Assembly (NCBI GenBank): GCA_944363685.1
Contig: CALVUV010000084.1
Location: 1 to 5,746 of the forward strand
DNA: 5,746 bases
Direction: 5' to 3'
Origin: an uncultured Bacilli bacterium
Lineage (GTDB): Bacteria > Bacillota_I > Bacilli_A > RF39 > UBA660
In this document: positions 1 through 4,817 of the stretch, one piece after another
Layout of the letters: each line of letters begins with the position of its first letter
Position numbering within the stretch: the first letter of the stretch is position 1
The notes under the pieces: model-generated
What the model saw: only the letters and a program-made list of their open reading frames with translations
Told to the model about the DNA's origin: nothing
Databases searched by the model: none
Made by a program: the position numbers and the translations under genes

Positions 1-18
1 TAATTTCATCAATCAAAA

Positions 19-30
19 TGCAAATTTGCA
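19..30. repeat. 12-bp perfect palindrome TGCAAATTTGCA
   Basis: The sequence TGCAAATTTGCA equals its own reverse complement. It lies about 47 bp upstream of the -35 element of the first gene. It could be a binding site for a dimeric regulator or a chance palindrome in AT-rich DNA; no second copy was seen. The rest of the first 70 bases shows no supported gene. Confidence 0.3.
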
Positions 31-76
31 ATAACCTTTTATCAATTTGAAGCACCAATTAAATACTATTCGTCTT

Positions 77-105
77 TTGACAAATCAAATAAAAAGTATT
101 ATGAT
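77..105 (+). promoter_or_regulatory. Sigma-A-type promoter for the 115-aa gene
   Basis: A perfect -35 TTGACA (77-82) is followed, after exactly 17 bp, by TATGAT (100-105), one mismatch from the -10 consensus. Transcription would start near 112, giving an untranslated leader of roughly 20 nt. That leader contains AGAGG (119-123), 7 nt before the ATG at 131. This is the best-matching promoter in the window and suggests the downstream gene starts its own transcript. Confidence 0.8.
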
Positions 106-130
106 GGATGCATAGAAAAGAGGCGAACAT

Positions 131-478
131 ATGTACAAGATTAAAGAAGAAAATGTAGAGGTATATTTTATCTGCTACAAAAAAGAAGATATGGATTTAG
201 TAGAAAGTTATTATGATGAGGTATTAGATATTCATTATTGGTATTTTAATGCCTATTTAGCTTATAAACTATGGAAAAAGAAATTTAAAGGCTTAGAAGT
301 GCAAGAATTATCAAAACAACTTTTAGTTGTAGCGGCAAGTAGATATTTAATTTATGTAATTGAAAACGAAGAATTTAAAACGCCAAAAGAATATAACAAA
401 ATCGTACGTGATTTAGATAAAATTCAAAAAGAACTGACAATCATTATAAATGGAGATAATATTTTAAAAAAATTATAA
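131..478 (+). CDS. Hypothetical protein, 115 aa, unrecognised
   Basis: I do not recognise this protein. It starts at an ATG preceded by AGAGG with 7-nt spacing and a consensus promoter, so it is very likely expressed. It is a small, soluble-looking protein with no signal peptide and no convincing membrane helix. The N-terminal third (residues 8-45) is rich in aromatic residues (VYFICY, ESYYDE, HYWYFNAYLAY). The middle (55-78) looks like an amphipathic helix, and the C-terminal part is lysine-rich and helical (EYNKIVRDLDKIQKEL, residues 87-102). No cysteine pairs, Walker motifs or helix-turn-helix pattern stand out. It ends 51 bp before the CorA gene, which has its own -10, so co-transcription is possible but not required. 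Function is unknown. Confidence 0.85.
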   Translation: MYKIKEENVEVYFICYKKEDMDLVESYYDEVLDIHYWYFNAYLAYKLWKKKFKGLEVQELSKQLLVVAASRYLIYVIENEEFKTPKEYNKIVRDLDKIQKELTIIINGDNILKKL

Positions 479-502
479 ACTTTACGAAAAAAAGATGAAT
501 AA

Positions 503-513
503 TGTGATACAAT
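503..513 (+). promoter_or_regulatory. Extended -10 promoter for the CorA gene
   Basis: TGTGA (503-507) directly precedes TACAAT (508-513), matching the TRTGn-TATAAT extended -10 of Gram-positive bacteria. No good -35 lies 16-18 bp upstream, which is tolerable for an extended -10 promoter. The predicted start point near 520 would leave only about a 10-nt leader, starting around the AAGGTG ribosome binding site (519-524). The gene may also be read through from the upstream promoter, as no terminator was seen between them. Confidence 0.5.
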
Positions 514-529
514 AAAAGAAGGTGATAAT

Positions 530-1468
530 ATGTTAAAGATATATGAAGTAGAAAATAAAAAATTAATAAATACTGACATAATAAAAAAAAGAAGTTGGAT
601 TGATTTAATTAATCCGACTTCTGAAGAAATAAACGCAGTAGTTGAAAACACACAGATAGATAAAGAAATATTTATTAAATTACTAGATGAAGAAGAACTT
701 CCAAGAATTGAAAAAAGAAATGAAGAAACAGTAATAATATTAGATACGCCATATTTGGCAGATAACAATTATAAACATAAATATAAAACCAACCCATTAG
801 GAATCATAATTAGTGAAAAAGGCTATATTATAACTGTTTCTTTAAAAGAGCAACCATTTTTAGATTATTTTAAAGATAATGAAATCGAAGATTTTAAAAC
901 AAAAGAGAAGACCAATTTTATCTTCCAGATTTTTATTATGGTCGCTGGCATTTATCAAAAAGAACTAATTGGCATTAATGAATATATTGATAGTAAAGAA
1001 AAAGTGTTATTAAAATCAACGAATAATAAAGAATTAGTAAATCTATTAAATGTAGAAAAAACATTAGTATATTTTATTACATCACTAAAAGCCAATGAAA
1101 TAGCTCTAGAAAAGATTGCTAAGGGAACGATTATAGAAATAACAAAAGAAAATGAAGAATTACTAGAAGATGCTTTAATTGAAACCAAACAGGCGATTGA
1201 AACAGCTTCGATTTACCGGGAAATATTATCAAGCATGACGGATACTTATGCCACTATTATTTCTAATAACTTAAACGATGTCATGAAATTTTTAGCAGGT
1301 ATTACAATTGTGTTTTCCATACCAACTATGGTAGCATCTTTTATTGGCATGAATGTACCATTAGGAAGTATTGGCGATTCACCATTTAGTTTTATCTTAA
1401 TTATTTTATTTTCCGTTTTATTATCCTTAATTATCGCTTATATTTTAAAAAGGAAAAATATGTTGTAA
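530..1468 (+). CDS. corA: CorA-type magnesium/divalent cation channel
   Basis: This is a membrane channel of the CorA family, which as a pentamer lets Mg2+ (sometimes Co2+ or Ni2+) into the cell. At 312 aa it is the usual family length. The large cytoplasmic N-terminal domain (about residues 1-250) includes WIDLINPT (23-30) and a DEEELPRIEKRNEETVIILDTP block (53-74) typical of the family, followed by long charged helices. Two hydrophobic helices lie at about 253-272 and 285-306. The diagnostic GMN motif is at 273-275, at the end of the first helix; the usual tyrosine before it is isoleucine here (IGMN). The basic tail KRKNML is also typical. The start is supported by GAAGGTGAT just upstream. 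It lies 57 bp before the NagZ-type gene, with no obvious functional link. The exact metal preferred cannot be read from sequence. Confidence 0.93.
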   Translation: MLKIYEVENKKLINTDIIKKRSWIDLINPTSEEINAVVENTQIDKEIFIKLLDEEELPRIEKRNEETVIILDTPYLADNNYKHKYKTNPLGIIISEKGYIITVSLKEQPFLDYFKDNEIEDFKTKEKTNFIFQIFIMVAGIYQKELIGINEYIDSKEKVLLKSTNNKELVNLLNVEKTLVYFITSLKANEIALEKIAKGTIIEITKENEELLEDALIETKQAIETASIYREILSSMTDTYATIISNNLNDVMKFLAGITIVFSIPTMVASFIGMNVPLGSIGDSPFSFILIILFSVLLSLIIAYILKRKNML

Positions 1469-1497
1469 GTGATGGTTATAGATGAATATAATTTGTG

Positions 1498-1503
1498 TAT
1501 AAT
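1498..1503 (+). promoter_or_regulatory. Perfect -10 TATAAT ahead of the NagZ-type gene
   Basis: TATAAT sits 22 bp before the TTG start, in the 57-bp gap after CorA. The -35 region is weak (GTTATA at 1475-1480, 17-bp spacing, three matches to consensus). GAAGGTG (1514-1520) follows as the ribosome binding site. A separate transcript is plausible, but read-through from the CorA promoter is equally possible because no terminator separates the genes. Confidence 0.4.
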
Positions 1504-1525
1504 AAAATAGATAGAAGGTGTTGAT

Positions 1526-2740
1526 TTGAAAAAGTTACTTTCCTGTTTATTAATAGTACTAACAATATTAACTCTTATTGTATCTGCAACATTTGTTGAA
1601 GAAAAAGAAAAAACAGAACCACCAGAAGAAGAAGTAAACGAAAAAGATTTATGGGTTGAAGAACAATTAAGTGAAATGACGATAGAAGAAAAAATAGGGC
1701 AAATGCTAATTGTTTCTGATACAACAACTACTTTAGACGAGGATTTATTAAATAATTTAAATACTGTAAAACCAGGCGGCTTTATTCTTTTTAGTGATAA
1801 CATTAAAAGTTATGAACAAACTAAAAAATTAATTGAGGATATTAATAGTACTAGTGATATTCCCATGTTTATTTCTATTGACCAAGAAGGTGGAAGAGTA
1901 TTAAGAATTAAAAAATTAAGTGATGCTAAAGTAACAAATATTCCATCTATGTATCATTTAGGATTAACCAAAGATACAAAGCTTTCTTATGAAGTTGGAA
2001 AAGTAGTGGGCGAAGAATTAAGAGTTTTTGGCATAAATATGAATTTTGCCCCTGTTTTAGATATATATTCAAACAAAGAAAATACAGTAATAGGGGATAG
2101 GTCTTTTGGCACTACTAGCGATTTAGTATCAAAAATGGCTTTATCTTTTGCCGAAGGACAAGAAAGTACTGGTATTATTTCTGTATACAAGCATTTTCCA
2201 GGCCATGGTAATACATCCGAAGATTCCCATTATACTTTACCTGTTATTACGAAAACAAAAGAAGAATTAATGAATTTAGAATTAAAACCATTTATAGAAG
2301 CAATTAATAATGGAGCCGACGTCATCATGATTGGCCATCTAGCTGTTCCTAGTATAACGAAAGATGATACCCCAGCATCTTTATCTAAAGAAATAATAAC
2401 TGATTTATTAAAAAATGAATTAGGTTATAACGGCTTAGTTATAACAGATGCTCTAAATATGGATGCTCTAACCAATGAATATACAGAAGAAGAAATCTAT
2501 ATAAATGCTATTAATGCCGGAGTAGATATTCTCTTAATGCCTGATTTTGATAATGAAACAATTGAAATAATAACAAATGCAATTGCAAATGGTACAATAG
2601 CTATAGAAGAAATTGATAATTCAGTCGAAAAAATATTAGAGTTAAAATATGATAAATTATTTATTGAAAATCCTTACACAAAAGAATACTTAGGAAGTAC
2701 AGAACACCAAGAAATAATTTCTAGAATTCCCACTTATTAA
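1526..2740 (+). CDS. nagZ: Family 3 beta-N-acetylhexosaminidase (NagZ type), membrane-anchored or secreted
   Basis: This is a glycoside hydrolase family 3 enzyme predicted to release N-acetylglucosamine from cell-wall fragments outside the membrane. The start is TTG (1526) with GAAGGTG ending 5 nt upstream; no in-frame ATG fits better. Residues 1-20 have two lysines then a hydrophobic stretch, a signal peptide or uncleaved anchor. Cys7 is too early for a normal lipobox. An acidic linker follows (about 25-48). The single TIM-barrel catalytic domain runs from about 49 to 375. It includes IDQEGGRV (118-125), KHFPGHGNT (222-230), and D233/H235 in DSH, the Asp-His acid/base pair specific to NagZ-type enzymes. 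The nucleophile is D308 in VITDALNMDA. All catalytic residues are present. There is no C-terminal second domain like that of Bacillus subtilis NagZ. The gene ends in TAA and is followed by a strong terminator at 2829-2853. A role in wall recycling is inferred from the family. Confidence 0.93.
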   Translation: MKKLLSCLLIVLTILTLIVSATFVEEKEKTEPPEEEVNEKDLWVEEQLSEMTIEEKIGQMLIVSDTTTTLDEDLLNNLNTVKPGGFILFSDNIKSYEQTKKLIEDINSTSDIPMFISIDQEGGRVLRIKKLSDAKVTNIPSMYHLGLTKDTKLSYEVGKVVGEELRVFGINMNFAPVLDIYSNKENTVIGDRSFGTTSDLVSKMALSFAEGQESTGIISVYKHFPGHGNTSEDSHYTLPVITKTKEELMNLELKPFIEAINNGADVIMIGHLAVPSITKDDTPASLSKEIITDLLKNELGYNGLVITDALNMDALTNEYTEEEIYINAINAGVDILLMPDFDNETIEIITNAIANGTIAIEEIDNSVEKILELKYDKLFIENPYTKEYLGSTEHQEIISRIPTY

Positions 2741-2760
2741 CATGAATTAAAATTAACAAA

Positions 2761-2794
2761 CTAAGATAGTTTTTATTTAGAAACTTAGCTTTTT
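2761..2794 (+). terminator. Weak AT-rich terminator-like hairpin after the NagZ-type gene
   Basis: CTAAG (2761-2765) pairs with CTTAG (2784-2788). After a 4-nt bulge, TTT (2770-2772) pairs with AAA (2781-2783). C then TTTTT (2790-2794) follows. The stem is short, bulged and almost free of GC, so it is at best a first weak stop before the better hairpin 40 bp downstream. Confidence 0.25.
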
Positions 2795-2828
2795 ATGTTG
2801 CATTAAACATGACAATATATATGGACAC

Positions 2829-2853
2829 GCACCTAATTACAGGTGCCTTTTTT
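2829..2853 (+). terminator. Rho-independent terminator of the NagZ-type gene
   Basis: GCACCT (2829-2834) pairs perfectly with AGGTGC (2841-2846) across the 6-nt loop AATTAC. One C and six T residues (2848-2853) follow. This is a classic intrinsic terminator on the + strand, 88 bp past the stop codon. On the - strand the hairpin lacks a U tract, so it works in one direction only. Confidence 0.85.
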
Positions 2854-2910
2854 AATCAATTTAGTTAATATACTTTTTAATTCACAATATTCATTTTCAA
2901 TTAGCTTCAT
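2833..2910 (-). CDS. Small 25-aa ORF, possibly the 5' remnant of a truncated gene
   Basis: The ORF starts at ATG (2910) with GGAG (2918-2921) exactly 7 nt upstream, as good a ribosome binding site as those of the full genes. It reads MKLIENEYCELKSILTKLIKK, then GTCN and a TAG stop. The first 21 residues look like a charged amphipathic helix. The last four are encoded by the NagZ terminator hairpin, which is unlikely to be original coding sequence. A TATAAT (2928-2933) lies upstream with a CTGATA -35 candidate, but it is so close that the transcript would begin at the Shine-Dalgarno. The simplest reading is a gene whose 3' part was lost when the accessory DNA joined the chromosome at about 2848-2855. 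A real tiny peptide or chance cannot be excluded. I do not recognise it. Confidence 0.3.
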   Translation of the reverse strand: MKLIENEYCELKSILTKLIKKGTCN

Positions 2911-2994
2911 TATATCACTCCAATAAGATTATATATAATTATAAAAAGATTATCAGTGCTTTCGTTCATTAAAAATTTCTAAATATTATTTTAT

Positions 2995-3021
2995 AAAGAA
3001 AAATCGAGCTAAAAAGCTCGA
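2995..3021 (-). terminator. Rho-independent terminator of the ABC-F gene
   Basis: Read on the - strand, TCGAGCT (3021-3015) pairs with AGCTCGA (3010-3004) across a TTTT loop, a 7-bp perfect stem. It is followed by TTTTT, C and TTT (3003-2995). It lies about 85 bp past the ABC-F stop codon, with no gene between, so it should end the ABC-F transcript before the 25-codon ORF. Confidence 0.85.
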
Positions 3022-3105
3022 ATACATAGAACTATAAAACATAGTAAAGACTGTCTAAAACTTCTAAATAAATTAATAAAAACTATTTTACTAACTTATT
3101 ATTAT

Positions 3106-4620
3106 TTAATAATTATGATTTAAAATTTTGATTAATCCATTTTCTGTTAAAATATATAAATTATCTATTACTTCATTAATATATTTTCGGTCATGAGATA
3201 CACTTATAATCGTTCCATTATATTTACTTAATACTTTTCTAATTACTGGATTAGATAAAGGGCTAACATTTCGAGTAGGTTCATCAAGTATTAAAACGTT
3301 ACATTTATCTATTACTAATTTAACAAGAAATAATTTTGCTTTTGTTCCATTACTCAAATCTTTTATTTTACCAATCATTTCTTCTTGCGTAAATTTCATA
3401 TTGCCTAAAAGCATCCTTGCTTTCGTAATTTCTTCTTTATTACTATATGGTGAAATAAAATCTAAAACATATTCATATTTATTTAAAATATCATCATATG
3501 TTTGGGGCATATATCCCACCTTAATATCAGTTCTATCTTTTAATTCATTATAAATTATTTTTATTAATATTGATTTACCAATCCCATTTTTACCAATAAT
3601 ACATAAATGAGTATTACCTATTACATCTAATCTTATATTATTAGATAAAATTTTATCAGATACTTTTAATTGTTCAATATTAAGATTAATTATATTCTTA
3701 TATTTTGGAATACTAACATCTTCAAAAAAGAAATTAATACTTTCTTCAACATCCGGTATTTCAGTTAATAAAGTATTTTCCATTTTTCTTTCTTGTGATT
3801 TTAAAGAATGCATCTTCTTTTTTAAAAGTTTAGCACCATGTGGATTAGCTCTTGATATGGTATTTTGTTGATATTCTACTTTTTGCATGATTCTTTGCAA
3901 TTTTTCTAGATGTTTGTTAAATTCCCTTTTTTCAGACTTTGCAATTTGAGCCTGATGTTCTAATTTTTTAATCCTTTGTGCAGCATAAGTGCTATAATCA
4001 ATTTTTAACAATGTATGTCTACAATCAGATTTTTTCATTATTTGTTCCAAATGTAAAATAACATTAGCCGTATTAGATAATAGTGTTTCATCATGAGAAA
4101 CATACATAATTGGTTTATCTGTACTATTAATAAATTCTTCTAACCATTTCAAAGTTTCAATATCTAAATCATTAGTAGGCTCGTCTAAAAATAAAATATC
4201 ATATTCATTTAATAATAGTTTTAAGATTTTGATTTTTACTTTTTCGCCACCAGATAAAGTGTTTATTTTTTGTTCCAATATTTCAACACTTAAATGAATT
4301 AAATCTAAATATTTATATAAATTATTAACTTTATTGTAATAATCATATTCATCTATAAATAAAAAATCATGAACTTTCTTGTTTAAATCTTCTTCATTTA
4401 TGGATTGCTCTAAATAACCAATACGATTACCCTTAAAATTAATGCTTCCACTTACTTCTGCATATTCACATATTCCTAAAATAGTTTTTAATAATGTGGA
4501 TTTCCCATTTCCTTCTTCGCCAATAATAGCAAGTTTATCACCATTATTTAATACTAAGTTTAAATTTTTAACTAAATATCTACCACTAATAGATATACTT
4601 AAATTTTTAAGTTCTAACAT
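3106..4620 (-). CDS. ABC-F family ATPase, probable antibiotic ribosome-protection protein
   Basis: This is a soluble twin-ATPase of the ABC-F family. These proteins bind the ribosomal E site, and several displace antibiotics from the peptidyl-transferase centre. There are no membrane helices, so it is not a transporter. NBD1 has Walker A GEEGNGKST (34-42), Q-loop Q72, signature LSGGE (122-126), Walker B ILFLDE (142-147), D-loop NDLD and switch H176. The inter-domain linker (about 190-310) contains the family-typical DYSTYAAQR followed by a long lysine-rich helical pair with an NPHGAK turn (259-264); this arm sets antibiotic specificity in characterised members. NBD2 has Walker A GKNGIGKS (343-350), Q373, an altered signature LSNGT (422-426), Walker B VLILDE (442-447), an unusual D-loop region RNVSPLSNP (450-458) and H476. 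Both catalytic glutamates (E147, E447) remain. The start is ATG with GGAGG 6 nt upstream. It follows a relaxase gene and a leader peptide, a context that favours inducible resistance. The drug class cannot be read, and it does not match Lsa(A) or Vga(A) as I recall them. Confidence 0.85.
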   Translation of the reverse strand: MLELKNLSISISGRYLVKNLNLVLNNGDKLAIIGEEGNGKSTLLKTILGICEYAEVSGSINFKGNRIGYLEQSINEEDLNKKVHDFLFIDEYDYYNKVNNLYKYLDLIHLSVEILEQKINTLSGGEKVKIKILKLLLNEYDILFLDEPTNDLDIETLKWLEEFINSTDKPIMYVSHDETLLSNTANVILHLEQIMKKSDCRHTLLKIDYSTYAAQRIKKLEHQAQIAKSEKREFNKHLEKLQRIMQKVEYQQNTISRANPHGAKLLKKKMHSLKSQERKMENTLLTEIPDVEESINFFFEDVSIPKYKNIINLNIEQLKVSDKILSNNIRLDVIGNTHLCIIGKNGIGKSILIKIIYNELKDRTDIKVGYMPQTYDDILNKYEYVLDFISPYSNKEEITKARMLLGNMKFTQEEMIGKIKDLSNGTKAKLFLVKLVIDKCNVLILDEPTRNVSPLSNPVIRKVLSKYNGTIISVSHDRKYINEVIDNLYILTENGLIKILNHNY

Positions 4621-4621
4621 A

Positions 4622-4659
4622 TCATGCCTCCATTTTTCGGCATAATTAAAGTTTATGCC
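4622..4659 (-). promoter_or_regulatory. Candidate translational attenuator: two mutually exclusive hairpins over the ABC-F ribosome binding site
   Basis: On the - strand RNA, segment 1 GGCAUAA (4659-4653) pairs perfectly with segment 2 UUAUGCC (4645-4639), a 7-bp stem with a 7-nt loop. Segment 2 can instead pair with segment 3 GGCAUGA (4628-4622) through 7 pairs, one of them G-U, with a 10-nt loop. Segment 3 includes the last two G of the GGAGG Shine-Dalgarno (4631-4627) and lies directly before the start codon. Pairing 1:2 leaves the site open and pairing 2:3 hides it. There is no U tract, so this would act on translation, not termination. The leader peptide stop is only 4 nt before segment 1, so ribosome position on the leader could choose between the folds. 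Confidence 0.5.
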
Positions 4660-4663
4660 TGAC

Positions 4664-4684
4664 TTATATCATTAATATTCTCAT
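4664..4684 (-). CDS. Six-residue leader peptide MRILMI upstream of the ABC-F gene
   Basis: ATG (4684-4682) opens a six-codon reading frame, Met-Arg-Ile-Leu-Met-Ile, ending in TAA (4666-4664). It is preceded by GAGAGGTGAT (4697-4688), a nearly ideal Shine-Dalgarno with GAGG 7 nt before the ATG, stronger than that of most genes here. It lies 43 nt upstream of the ABC-F start and directly before the switchable hairpins. Several ABC-F and erm resistance genes are controlled by short upstream ORFs on which drug-bound ribosomes stall. That is known for the families; a sensing role here is inferred from layout only. The peptide is too short to carry a known arrest motif that I can name. Confidence 0.55.
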   Translation of the reverse strand: MRILMI

Positions 4685-4698
4685 GTTATCACCTCTCT

Positions 4699-4714
4699 AC
4701 AAATTACTATTTGT
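4699..4714 (-). promoter_or_regulatory. Small 5' hairpin before the leader-peptide ribosome binding site
   Basis: ACAAAT (4714-4709) pairs with ATTTGT (4704-4699) across the loop AGTA on the - strand, a 6-bp AT-rich stem near the expected 5' end of the ABC-F transcript, ending 1 nt before GAGAGG. It may protect the 5' end or keep the leader ribosome binding site single-stranded. It is weak on its own. Confidence 0.25.
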
Positions 4715-4718
4715 TTCA

Positions 4719-4740
4719 CTAAATATTATACTATATTTAG
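4719..4740. repeat. 22-bp dyad overlapping the ABC-F -10 element
   Basis: CTAAATAT (4719-4726) and ATATTTAG (4733-4740) are perfect inverted repeats around a 6-bp centre. The dyad covers the -10 of the ABC-F leader promoter, so it could be an operator. It also ends 11 bp before the oriT-like core TAGTGTGT on the + strand, where MobV relaxases typically use a hairpin 5' of the nick. The sequence alone does not decide between these roles. Confidence 0.35.
4725..4730 (-). promoter_or_regulatory. -10 element TATAAT of the ABC-F leader promoter
   Basis: A perfect TATAAT reads on the - strand (4730-4725), placing the start of transcription near 4718 and a leader of about 100 nt before the ABC-F ATG. 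At 17-bp spacing the -35 position reads TATCTA (4753-4748), a poor match, so the promoter may be weak or need an activator. It lies after the relaxase terminator (4764-4793), so the ABC-F gene has its own transcript. Confidence 0.55.
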
Positions 4741-4751
4741 ACGTTTTTAGA

Positions 4752-4759
4752 TAGTGTGT
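4752..4759 (+). other. TAGTGTGT, resembling the MobV oriT/RSA nick core
   Basis: From memory, oriT/RSA sites of MobV (Mob/Pre) relaxases on plasmids such as pMV158 and pT181 are nicked in TAGTGTG/TTA, inside the loop of an inverted repeat. Here TAGTGTG is followed by TAG. TTTTTA (4744-4749) and TAAAAA (4763-4768) form a 6-bp inverted repeat centred almost exactly on GTGTGT, and the 22-bp dyad lies on the 5' side. Against it, MobV origins usually lie upstream of mob, while this is downstream of its 3' end, and the match stops short of TTA. Confidence 0.3.
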
Positions 4760-4763
4760 AGAT

Positions 4764-4793
4764 AAAAAAGAGAATTACATATAAAAGTAATTC
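4764..4793 (-). terminator. Rho-independent terminator of the relaxase gene
   Basis: On the - strand GAATTAC (4793-4787) pairs with GTAATTC (4778-4772) across an 8-nt loop, followed by TC and six T residues (4769-4764). It begins 25 bp after the relaxase stop codon. The stem is perfect but AT-rich, so some read-through into the ABC-F leader is possible. Confidence 0.75.
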
Positions 4794-4817
4794 AACTTAT
4801 TTTTTAAATCATTAAAA

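Larger units (their letters stand above)
2741..3105. other. 365-bp region between the converging NagZ-type and ABC-F genes
   Basis: The two flanking genes face each other here. From left to right it holds a weak hairpin (2761-2794), the main + strand terminator (2829-2853), a 25-codon - strand ORF (2833-2910), a - strand terminator (2995-3021) and about 85 bp of featureless AT-rich 3' untranslated DNA of the ABC-F gene. It is the likely border between the chromosomal block and the accessory block, but no direct or inverted terminal repeat marking an insertion end is visible. Confidence 0.6.

Noticed and set aside
83..102. TATTAT at 97-102 as the -10 for TTGACA at 77
   Set aside because: The spacing would be only 14 bp; TATGAT at 100-105 gives the ideal 17 bp.
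4..144. 46-codon open + frame (FHQSKCKFAITFYQFEAP...) overlapping the start of the 115-aa gene
   Set aside because: It has a TAA directly before it at 1-3, no ATG, GTG or TTG start codon, no ribosome binding site, and a consensus promoter inside it. It looks somewhat protein-like and could be the end of a decayed upstream gene, but the window does not show enough to call it.
424..768. Long - strand frames under corA and nagZ and + strand frames under ABC-F and mob
   Set aside because: They lie wholly or mostly antisense to well-supported genes, have low-complexity Ser/Phe-rich translations typical of shadows, and lack ribosome binding sites.
2811..2870. Short + strand ORF beginning ATGACAATATA
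   Set aside because: It runs through the NagZ terminator hairpin and T tract and has no ribosome binding site.
2910..2969. 19-codon - strand ORF (MNESTDNLF...) whose stop overlaps the start of the 25-codon ORF
   Set aside because: No ribosome binding site precedes it and an in-frame TAG lies just upstream. The TAATG overlap looks like translational coupling but is easily produced by AT-rich sequence.
4614..4643. Second upstream ORF (MPKNGGMIC) overlapping the ABC-F start
   Set aside because: Its ATG lies within hairpin segment 2 and has no Shine-Dalgarno, so its open frame is most likely a by-product of the hairpin and the GGAGG sequence.
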